DNA of 5,638 nt. Source: Deltaproteobacteria bacterium (lineage in GTDB: Bacteria > Desulfobacterota > Desulfobulbia > Desulfobulbales > VMSU01). The stretch covers positions 1-5,638 of the forward strand of contig JAJYJA010000156.1 in assembly GCA_021789795.1 (NCBI GenBank), read 5' to 3'. Made by a program: the position numbers and the translations under genes. Below are positions 1 to 5,150 of the stretch, piece after piece. Every line of letters starts with the position of its first letter. Within the stretch, counting starts at the first letter, position 1. Below the pieces are notes generated by a model. The model was not told the DNA's origin and did not search any database. It saw only the letters and a list, made by a program, of their open reading frames with translations.

Positions 1-1
1 C

Positions 2-1096
2 CTGCCAGCGCCGCTGTTTGTCGGGGCGATGTTCCTGGACATCGCCTTGCTGACCGGACTCCTGGCCCTAAGCGGCGGGGCGATGAACCCCTTCACCTTC
101 CTGTACCTGGTGCACGTGGTGGTGGGGGCCATCCTGCTGCCCAGTCTGGCGGCCTGGCTGCTGCCGGCCTTCGCCTCCCTCTGTTACGGGATCTTTTTTT
201 TGCCCGGCTGCCAGTTTCCCCTGCCGGGCGAGGTGCAGCCAGTCTGCCACCGCCTTCCCCTGTCCCCGGAGCTCAGGCTGCACCTGGAAGGGATGTGGCT
301 GGCCTTTACCGTTACCGCCTTTTTCCTGGTGTTTTTTGTGACCAGATTGCAGCAGGCCTTGGCCGCCCACCGGGAGACCACCGCCCGGCTGCGGGAGGAG
401 CAGGACAAGAACGAGCGCCTGGCCTCCCTGGCCGCCCTGTCGGCGGGGGCGGCCCATGAGTTCGCCACCCCGCTCGCCACCATCGCCGTGGCCAGCGGCG
501 AGCTGTTTCGGGAGGTGAGCGCCGCCGGCCACGAGACCTGGCGGGACGACCTGCAACTGATCCGCGACCAGGTGGCCCGCTGCCGGGACATCCTCTACCA
601 GATGGCGGCGGACGCCGGCGAGCCCCTGGGCGAGGGCCGGGCCGAGCTGACCCTGGCCGGGTTGCTGGCTTTGGTGCGCGATTCGCTGGGCGGCCCCCGC
701 CGGGCGCGGCTGCTGATCGAATGCGACACCCCGGACGAACGGCTCACCGTGCCCCGGCGCTCGGTGCAGCGGGCCTTGCGCGGCCTGGTCTCCAACGCCT
801 TCAACGCCTCGGAGCCCACCGACCAGGTGACCATTCAGGCCAGAGTGGAGGGGGAGCGGGCCTGTTTTGTCATCATCGACCGGGGCCGGGGCATGGATGC
901 CGAAACCGCGGCCAAGGCCCAGGAGCCGTTTTTCACCACCAAGCCGCCGGGCCAGGGGCTGGGCCTGGGGCTCTATCTGGCCGCCACCCTGGCCCGGCGC
1001 CTGGGCGGCGAGCTGACGATCGATTCCGCGCCGGGGGCCGGGGCGGCGGTGCGTTTTTGTATCCGGCGCTGGCCCGAGGCAAGGGCCGGCGACTGA
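2..1096 (+). CDS. RegB/PrrB/ActS-like redox-sensing membrane histidine kinase (5'-truncated by window edge)
   Basis: The reading frame is open to the window edge, so the Met encoded at 29 is probably internal and the true start lies upstream. Numbering here counts from that Met. Hydrophobic segments lie at about 3-15, 23-38, 40-58 and 88-106. The loop after the first holds GGAMNPF (16-22), matching the GGxxNPF heptapeptide that binds ubiquinone in RegB. These would be TM3-TM6 of the six-TM RegB fold, with TM1-TM2 upstream. A short helical linker (107-135) leads to the H-box with phospho-acceptor His143 (AAHEFATPLATIAV). Cys185 in QVARCRDIL matches the position and context of the redox-active Cys265 of Rhodobacter RegB. 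The ATPase domain follows: N-box near 248-261 (LVSNAFNAS), G1 DRGRGMD (284-290), F-box near EPFFTTK, and G2 GQGLGLGL (308-315). Known RegB kinases autophosphorylate according to quinone and thiol redox state and phosphorylate RegA. An unusual feature is a Cys61...Cys73-His74 pair in the predicted periplasmic TM5-TM6 loop. Confidence 0.9.
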   Translation: MPAPLFVGAMFLDIALLTGLLALSGGAMNPFTFLYLVHVVVGAILLPSLAAWLLPAFASLCYGIFFLPGCQFPLPGEVQPVCHRLPLSPELRLHLEGMWLAFTVTAFFLVFFVTRLQQALAAHRETTARLREEQDKNERLASLAALSAGAAHEFATPLATIAVASGELFREVSAAGHETWRDDLQLIRDQVARCRDILYQMAADAGEPLGEGRAELTLAGLLALVRDSLGGPRRARLLIECDTPDERLTVPRRSVQRALRGLVSNAFNASEPTDQVTIQARVEGERACFVIIDRGRGMDAETAAKAQEPFFTTKPPGQGLGLGLYLAATLARRLGGELTIDSAPGAGAAVRFCIRRWPEARAGD

Positions 1097-1152
1097 CCGG
1101 CGCGGTGCGGTCGCGCGAGGGCTACAGAAAACAACAGGAGGAGGATTGACGG

Positions 1153-1710
1153 ATGGAAACGAATGGGAACCCGGAGCAGGCCCACAGCATCCTGCTGGTC
1201 GATGACGAGGAGGTGTTCCGTAAACGCCTGGCCGCGGCCCTGGCCCGGCGCGGCTTTACCGTCTGCGAGGCGGATAATTTCGAGGCGGCGGTGAGGGCGC
1301 TCTTGGAGCACGACCCGGAGCTGGCGCTTGTCGATCTCAGGATGCCGGGCCGCTCGGGCCTGGAGCTGGTGGCGGAGGCCAAGCGCCTGCGGCCGGCGAT
1401 CCGGATCGTGGTGCTCACCGGATACGGCAGCATCGCCACTGCCAGCCAGGCCATCAAGCTGGGGGCGATGGAGTACCTGCCCAAGCCCGCCGACGTGGAC
1501 GAGATCCTGCGCGCCTTCTCCCCAGACCGGGACCTGGGGTTGCCGGCGGGGCCGGAGGACTTCGCCCCCCCCAGCCTGGCCCGGGTGGAATGGGAACATA
1601 TCCAGCGGGTGCTGGCCGACTGCGGGGGCAATATCTCCGAGGCGGCCCGCAAGCTGAACATCCACCGCCGCAGCCTGCAACGCAAGCTGTTCAAGTTCGC
1701 CCCGCCCTGA
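1153..1710 (+). CDS. RegA/PrrA/ActR-like response regulator
   Basis: This 185-residue response regulator is the probable partner of the kinase 56 bases upstream. The receiver domain spans about 12-122, with acidic pair Asp17-Asp18, phospho-acceptor Asp61 (LVDLRMPG), Thr89 (VVLTGYGS) and Lys111 (YLPKPAD). A short Pro-containing hinge (APP, 138-140) leads to a Fis-type helix-turn-helix at about 147-183 (RVEWEHIQRVL, then NISEAARKLNIHRRSLQRKL). The WEHIQRV and ISEAARxLNxHRRxLQRxL motifs are characteristic of RegA/PrrA/ActR/RegR, and the total length is normal for that family. The ATG at 1153 is chosen because a strong Shine-Dalgarno (AGGAGGAGG, 1136-1144) lies 8 bases upstream. Family members are global redox regulators of respiration, nitrogen metabolism and photosynthesis genes in Proteobacteria. 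A candidate target site is present in this window at 2976-2992. Confidence 0.93.
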   Translation: METNGNPEQAHSILLVDDEEVFRKRLAAALARRGFTVCEADNFEAAVRALLEHDPELALVDLRMPGRSGLELVAEAKRLRPAIRIVVLTGYGSIATASQAIKLGAMEYLPKPADVDEILRAFSPDRDLGLPAGPEDFAPPSLARVEWEHIQRVLADCGGNISEAARKLNIHRRSLQRKLFKFAPP

Positions 1711-2972
1711 TGGCCATGAACTGGTTCCCCTCGCTCGGCAAAAAGGCCTCGCGCCTGGCCTCGCTGGAGCTCTTCCGCTACCTGGGCCCCAGCTTTTTCA
1801 TCACCGTGGGCTTCATCGACCCCGGCAACTGGGTGACCAACGTGGCGGCGGGCTCCCAGTACGGCTACGCCCTGCTCTGGGTGGTGACCCTGTCCACCGT
1901 CATCCTCATCCTGGTGCAGCACAACGCCGCCCACCTGGGCATCGTTACCGGGCTCTGCCTCTCCGAGGCGGCGGCCAAGTTCTTTAAGCCCTGGACGCGC
2001 CGGCTGCTGCTGGGCAGCGCCATGCTGGCCTGCGTCTCCACCGCCCTGGCCGAGGTCTTGGGCGCCGCCATCGGGATTCAGATGCTCACCGGCCTGCCCC
2101 TTGCCCTCGGCTCGGTCTTGGCCGCCGGCTTTGCCGCCTGGATGCTGTTTTCCAAGAACCACCAGCGCCTGGAGCGGTGGATCATCGGCTTCGTGTCGCT
2201 GATCGGCATCGCCTTCCTCTGCGAGTTGTGGCTGACCAAGCTCTCCTGGGCCGCCACCTTGAGCGGCTGGGTGAAACCGGTCTTCCCGCCCGGCGCCCTG
2301 CCGGTGATCATGGGGGTGCTGGGGGCGGTGGTCATGCCGCACAACATCTTTCTCCACTCCGAGGTCATCCAGAGCCGGCAGTGGCACACCCAGGGCGAGG
2401 CGACGATCAGGAAACGGCTGGACTACGAGCTCTACGACACCCTGGTGGGCATGGGGGTGGGCTGGGCCATCAACAGCGCCATGATCGTCATGGCCGCCGC
2501 CGTGTTCTTCAGCCACGGGAGCACCGTCTCCGAGTTGCCCCAGGTGACCCGCACCCTGACCCCGCTGTTCGGGCGGCTCTCGTCGGTGGTCTTCTCCCTG
2601 GGCCTGGTGTTCGCCGGACTCTCCTCCTCGGTGACCGCGGCCCTGGCCGGGGGCAGCGTCTTCGCCGGCATCTTCCACGAGCCCTACGACATCGGCGATC
2701 CCCACTCCCGGGCCGGGCTGCTCCTGACCCTGGTCGGGGCCCTGGTCTGCATCCTGCCCCTGGCCGATCCCTTCACCGGTATCCTCTGGAGCCAGGTCGT
2801 CCTCTCCCTCCAGCTTCCCTTCACCATGATCCCCCTGATACTGCTCACCTCCTCCCGCAAGGTGATGGGCGCCTACGCCAACAGCCGCCCCAACGCCTTC
2901 TCCCTGTGGCTGGTGAGCGGGGTGGTGATCGTCTTGAACCTGGCCCTGCTCGCGGAGATGTTTGCGGGCTAG
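1710..2972 (+). CDS. Nramp/MntH-family divalent metal transporter
   Basis: A 420-residue inner-membrane protein with about 11 hydrophobic segments (near 25-45, 52-70, 97-125, 131-148, 157-175, 194-217, 245-267, 288-318, 337-353, 361-380, 399-417), the usual MntH number and length. Two metal-binding signatures are intact: DPGN at 37-40 in TM1 and MPHN at 209-212 in TM6 (AVVMPHNIFLHS). The conserved C-terminal pattern SQVVLSLQLPF (361-371) is also present. These indicate proton-coupled uptake of Mn2+ or Fe2+, because Nramp-related Mg2+ transporters lack the Met of MPHN. The frame extends upstream inside the regulator gene, but the ATG at 1710 overlaps that gene's TGA (TGATG), pointing to translational coupling; ATG at 1716 is an alternative. 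TM8 reads AGLSSSVTAALAG where typical MntH has AGQSSTITGTLAG, and TM2 ends in QHNAAHLGIVTG, suggesting a divergent subgroup. Metal specificity is inferred. Confidence 0.9.
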   Translation: MAMNWFPSLGKKASRLASLELFRYLGPSFFITVGFIDPGNWVTNVAAGSQYGYALLWVVTLSTVILILVQHNAAHLGIVTGLCLSEAAAKFFKPWTRRLLLGSAMLACVSTALAEVLGAAIGIQMLTGLPLALGSVLAAGFAAWMLFSKNHQRLERWIIGFVSLIGIAFLCELWLTKLSWAATLSGWVKPVFPPGALPVIMGVLGAVVMPHNIFLHSEVIQSRQWHTQGEATIRKRLDYELYDTLVGMGVGWAINSAMIVMAAAVFFSHGSTVSELPQVTRTLTPLFGRLSSVVFSLGLVFAGLSSSVTAALAGGSVFAGIFHEPYDIGDPHSRAGLLLTLVGALVCILPLADPFTGILWSQVVLSLQLPFTMIPLILLTSSRKVMGAYANSRPNAFSLWLVSGVVIVLNLALLAEMFAG

Positions 2973-2975
2973 GGG

Positions 2976-2992
2976 TGCGACAATTTGTCGCA
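2976..2992. promoter_or_regulatory. Perfect 17-bp dyad resembling a RegA/RegR box
   Basis: TGCGACAA and TTGTCGCA form 8-bp perfect inverted repeats around one central T (2984), starting four bases after the Nramp stop codon. The inner 15 bases agree with the RegR/RegA consensus as I recall it (GNGRCRTTNNGNCGC) at all but one position (A for T at position 7). The site directly abuts the predicted -35 of the next gene, centred about 44 bases upstream of the estimated transcription start, a usual place for an activator. As RNA the same bases could form a 7-bp hairpin with a 3-base loop followed by a weak T-rich stretch, so a minor terminator role for the Nramp operon cannot be excluded. Confidence 0.65.
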
Positions 2993-3021
2993 TTGTTGGC
3001 CCTGCCACATTGTGATAGGCT
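2993..3021 (+). promoter_or_regulatory. Predicted sigma70-type promoter with extended -10, for the NosL-barrel gene
   Basis: An extended -10, TG-A-TAGGCT (3013-3021), is preceded at 17-bp spacing by a weak -35 (TTGTTG, 2993-2998). The poor -35 and the adjacent dyad fit an activator-dependent promoter. Transcription would begin near 3028, leaving a leader of about 85 bases. Prediction from sequence alone. Confidence 0.45.
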
Positions 3022-3070
3022 CGGCTCTCATTTCACGGGCGGCTGCCGATGCCATGTCGGTGTTGGACTG

Positions 3071-3089
3071 GGATTGCGCCCGGCAATTT
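3071..3089 (+). other. Small hairpin in the 5' leader, just before the Shine-Dalgarno
   Basis: ATTGC (3073-3077) pairs with GCAAT (3083-3087) around a 5-base loop, and two G-U pairs can extend the stem outwards. It ends 8 bases before the AAGGAGGG ribosome binding site (3098-3105). It is weak and could be chance in GC-rich DNA, though its position would allow it to influence translation initiation. Confidence 0.2.
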
Positions 3090-3112
3090 AGCGGAGCAAG
3101 GAGGGAGCGGAG

Positions 3113-4612
3113 ATGAAGCAAGTGGTCGCCTGGCTGTTGGCCGGTTGTCTGTTCTGGGTGGGGGGCGCGGCGGGCGCCTTTGAGATCGAGGGGCCGCCGG
3201 CCTGCAAGCAGTGCGGCATGGATCGCACTACCTTTGCCCAGAGCCGGGTGCTGTTGACCTACGACGACGGCGCCACCTCCGGCCTGTGCAGCATCCACTG
3301 CGCGGCCGAGGATATGAAGCAGCATCCCGGGCAGAAGGTGACCTCCTTTCAGGTCGCCGACTACGGCACCAAGGCCCTGATCGACGCCCGGAAGGCGGTG
3401 TGGGTGATCGGCGGCAAGCTGCCGGGGGTGATGACCGCGACCCCCAAGTGGGCCTTTGCCAAGCAGAAAGACGCCCAGGTCTTCGTGGCCCAACACGGCG
3501 GACGGATCGCGAGCTTCTCCCAAGCCATGGCGGCGGCCCAGCAGGAGGCGGATAGCGGCCAGGCCCCCCACTGCGCCTGCCAGGGGCCGGGCGGGCTGAT
3601 GACCTTCAACCCCGCCTTTGGCGACGACATCTACCACACCCATCCGGCGGGGATGTGGATGTTCAACTACCGCTACATGCGCATGGACATGGACGGCCTG
3701 CGTGACGGCACCAGCGATGTCGCAGCCAGTAGCGTGGGCAACGGCCGGGGCCTACCCTACGACAACATCATGATGATCCCCACCAAGATGACCATGGACA
3801 TGCACATGCTGATGGCCATGTACGGGGTCAACGACAAGCTGACCCTGATGGGGATGTTAAATTACGTGGAAAACAAGATGGACATGCTGATGGACATGTC
3901 GCCCAGGGACAGGAAGGGTAATCCCAGGGGCATGGCCGACATGGGGGCGGTGCCGGACGAGCCGATGAAGACCAGCGGCCTGGGCGACACCGAGCTGCGG
4001 GCGATCTACAAGTTCAGCGGGGTGCTAAACGGCAGCCTGGGGGTGAGCCTGCCCACCGGCGACATCGATCAGAACTACACCAGCATGGGCACCGTCTGGC
4101 GGGCGCCCTACGACATGCAGCTTGGCTCCGGCACCTTCGATCTCAAGCCGGCCATCACCTACAGCCAACTTAGCGACGACTCCTTGTGGAACTGGGGCGG
4201 CCAGGCGATGTTCACCCTGCGGACGGGGAAGAATTCCAACGGCTACAGCCTGGGTAACAGCGTCAAGCTCAACACCTGGCTGCAACGGGCCCTGGGCCCG
4301 GCCGCCGCCTGGCTGCGCCTGGCCTACAGCGACACCGAGCGGATCAGCGGTTACGACCCGGGGGTGCAGAAGGCGATCGACAACTATAACAGCATGATGT
4401 GGATGACCCACTACATGGCCGCCACCATGCCCGACAGCGACCCCAACAACTACGGCGGCCAGCGGCTGGACGGCTTCATCGGCCTCTCGGTGCCGGTGGG
4501 GGGCATGGTCAGCCTGGGCGTCGAGGGCGGGGTGCCGCTTTATCAGAACCTGAACGGCCTGCAGATGAAGAACGACTGGTACTGCACCGTGGGCCTGCAG
4601 GCCATGTTCTGA
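3113..4612 (+). CDS. NosL-like domain fused to a methionine-rich predicted outer-membrane beta-barrel
   Basis: A 499-residue exported protein. Residues 1-22 form a signal peptide; cleavage after the AGA near 20-22 is likely. An LAGC lipobox-like string at 9-12 follows too short a hydrophobic stretch to be convincing. Residues about 25-145 resemble NosL, a copper-binding chaperone of nitrous-oxide reductase maturation: CKQCGM (31-36), a YDDG stretch (50-53) and GLCSIHCA (57-64). A linker carries HCAC (153-156). From about 165 the protein looks like a Phenol_MetA_deg-type outer-membrane barrel: amphipathic strands alternating with Gly/Asp/Asn turns, LSVPVGG near the end, and a terminal Phe (GLQAMF) as in barrel proteins inserted by Bam. 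Residues 181-285 contain 22 Met, many at every second position. The start has a strong Shine-Dalgarno (AAGGAGGG, 7-base spacing). A role in periplasmic or outer-membrane copper handling is inferred from the NosL motifs and Met content; no substrate is proven. The upstream dyad suggests control by the neighbouring RegA-like regulator. Confidence 0.75.
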   Translation: MKQVVAWLLAGCLFWVGGAAGAFEIEGPPACKQCGMDRTTFAQSRVLLTYDDGATSGLCSIHCAAEDMKQHPGQKVTSFQVADYGTKALIDARKAVWVIGGKLPGVMTATPKWAFAKQKDAQVFVAQHGGRIASFSQAMAAAQQEADSGQAPHCACQGPGGLMTFNPAFGDDIYHTHPAGMWMFNYRYMRMDMDGLRDGTSDVAASSVGNGRGLPYDNIMMIPTKMTMDMHMLMAMYGVNDKLTLMGMLNYVENKMDMLMDMSPRDRKGNPRGMADMGAVPDEPMKTSGLGDTELRAIYKFSGVLNGSLGVSLPTGDIDQNYTSMGTVWRAPYDMQLGSGTFDLKPAITYSQLSDDSLWNWGGQAMFTLRTGKNSNGYSLGNSVKLNTWLQRALGPAAAWLRLAYSDTERISGYDPGVQKAIDNYNSMMWMTHYMAATMPDSDPNNYGGQRLDGFIGLSVPVGGMVSLGVEGGVPLYQNLNGLQMKNDWYCTVGLQAMF

Positions 4613-4644
4613 TGGCCTTGCTCCGAACTGCGGCAACAAATGGC

Positions 4645-4673
4645 TCGCCATCTCGCCGGGTTTCTGCTATAGT
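4645..4673 (+). promoter_or_regulatory. Predicted sigma70-type promoter for tatA, extended -10
   Basis: TG-C-TATAGT (4665-4673) is a good extended -10. TCGCCA (4645-4650) matches four of six -35 bases at 17-bp spacing. Transcription would start near 4680, about 29 bases before the tatA ATG. This suggests that tatA can be transcribed separately from the fusion gene, which ends 96 bases upstream. Confidence 0.5.
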
Positions 4674-4708
4674 TTTTGTAACCTTACCATAATCCGAGGA
4701 GGTGACTT

Positions 4709-4900
4709 ATGTTTGAAGGACTATTTCAACCCATGCATCTGCTGGTTATTCTGGCGATTGTGCTGATTATCTTTGGACCCGGCAAGCTCCCGGAACTGGG
4801 CTCCGGCCTGGGCAAGGGCATCAAGGAGTTCAAGAAATCGATGCGGGGTGACGAGCCGAGCAGCCCCTCTATCGAGCACAACGAGGAAAAGAAGGCTTAA
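4709..4900 (+). CDS. tatA: Sec-independent (Tat) translocase subunit TatA
   Basis: A 63-residue TatA/E-family protein. It has a short N-terminus, one transmembrane helix (about 9-22), the hinge FGPGKLPELG (22-31), and an amphipathic helix GSGLGKGIKEFKKSM (31-45) containing the conserved Phe41 and Lys residues. A charged, disordered tail rich in Ser, Glu and Lys (46-63) follows. TatA oligomerises in the inner membrane to let folded, often cofactor-containing, twin-arginine proteins cross. The length and the FGxxKLPEL motif favour TatA over TatB, which is longer. The ATG is fixed by an almost ideal Shine-Dalgarno, AGGAGGTGA (4697-4705). No tatB or tatC is present here, so the rest of the translocase must be encoded elsewhere. 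The codon choice of the opening stretch is less GC-rich than in the flanking genes, as expected for a highly translated small membrane protein. Confidence 0.95.
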   Translation: MFEGLFQPMHLLVILAIVLIIFGPGKLPELGSGLGKGIKEFKKSMRGDEPSSPSIEHNEEKKA

Positions 4901-4957
4901 AGCCCTAAAAGGGTGTCCGCGCGCCTTGGGCGGCGGGCCACCTCCAGGCGAGCCTTG

Positions 4958-5016
4958 ACAACCCCGCCAGGTCTGATCCCTTCCCGGATCAAGGCCGAGG
5001 CGGGGTTGTGTATTTT
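4958..5016 (+). terminator. Long imperfect hairpin, probable terminator downstream of tatA
   Basis: ACAACCCCGCC (4958-4968) pairs perfectly with GGCGGGGTTGT (4999-5009). Inside, 4970-4973 can pair with 4993-4996 (one G-U). After a bulged A (4992), TGATCC (4974-4979) pairs with GGATCA (4986-4991) around a 6-base loop. The result is an almost continuous stem of about 21 bp followed by a modest U-run (TGTATTTT, 5009-5016). It begins 57 bases after the tatA stop. The long stem and imperfect U-tract mean that a processed 3' end or small structured RNA is also possible. A weaker 5-bp repeat (CGCCT 4922-4926 with AGGCG 4946-4950) precedes it. Confidence 0.5.
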
Positions 5017-5061
5017 GGGGGGCTGGTCTCCGCTGTCTTTTGGCGCGACCATCCTCTTTGG

Positions 5062-5090
5062 TTTTCAAATCGCGGCGGATGGATTATATA
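5062..5090 (+). promoter_or_regulatory. Predicted sigma70-type promoter for the OB/HD nuclease gene
   Basis: TTTTCA (5062-5067, four of six -35 bases) and TATATA (5085-5090) are separated by 17 bp, in a locally AT-rich patch of a GC-rich region. Transcription would start near 5097, giving a leader of about 54 bases before the ATG at 5151. Confidence 0.45.
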
Positions 5091-5097
5091 GCATCCG
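5076..5097. promoter_or_regulatory. Inverted repeat flanking the -10 element (possible operator)
   Basis: CGGATG (5076-5081) and CATCCG (5092-5097) are perfect inverted 6-mers separated by 10 bases that contain the TATATA -10. The centre-to-centre distance of 16 bp places both half-sites on roughly similar helix faces. A protein bound here would block RNA polymerase, so a repressor site is plausible. The cognate regulator is not recognisable from this window. Confidence 0.35.
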
Positions 5098-5150
5098 TTT
5101 GGCCCGGATTGCCGTTATTTAAAAAAACTCGTCCCCACGCCGTCACCGCC

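Larger units (their letters stand above)
4901..5150. other. Intergenic region between tatA and the nuclease gene
   Basis: This 250-base stretch contains the hairpin at 4958-5016 and the promoter and dyad at 5062-5097. Short open frames cross it but lack ribosome binding sites and recognisable protein motifs. An A7 run (5121-5127) lies in the predicted leader of the nuclease gene. I see no tRNA or known riboswitch. Confidence 0.5.

Noticed and set aside
194..201. T8 homopolymer inside the kinase gene, as a possible phase-variation or slippage site
   Set aside because: The frame is intact through it and the protein reads sensibly on both sides; eight bases alone is weak evidence.
1100..1116. 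GCGCG-N7-CGCGC dyad between the kinase and regulator genes
   Set aside because: Five-base GC-only arms are expected by chance in this composition, and the match to a RegA box is poor.
1122..3008. A 628-codon open frame on the minus strand opposite the regulator and the transporter
   Set aside because: Its product is a low-complexity string of Gly, Gln, Asp, His and Arg typical of antisense reading of GC-rich genes; the plus-strand frames carry clear family motifs.
2998..3013. Possible sigma54 -24/-12 promoter (TGGCCC...TTGT) upstream of the fusion gene
   Set aside because: It lacks the GC of the -12 element and fits the -24 consensus poorly, whereas an extended -10 sigma70 reading fits better.
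2177..3091. A 304-codon plus-strand frame overlapping the Nramp gene
   Set aside because: It is an Arg/Gly/Pro/His-rich shadow of the transporter in another frame, with no recognisable domain.
3137..3148. Lipobox (LAGC, residues 9-12) making the fusion protein a lipoprotein like NosL
   Set aside because: The hydrophobic stretch before the Cys is too short and hydrophobic residues continue after it; cleavage near residue 22 fits better, though this is not certain.
4955..4960. A perfect TTGACA -35 element after tatA
   Set aside because: No -10-like sequence lies 16-18 bases downstream and it overlaps the hairpin arm.
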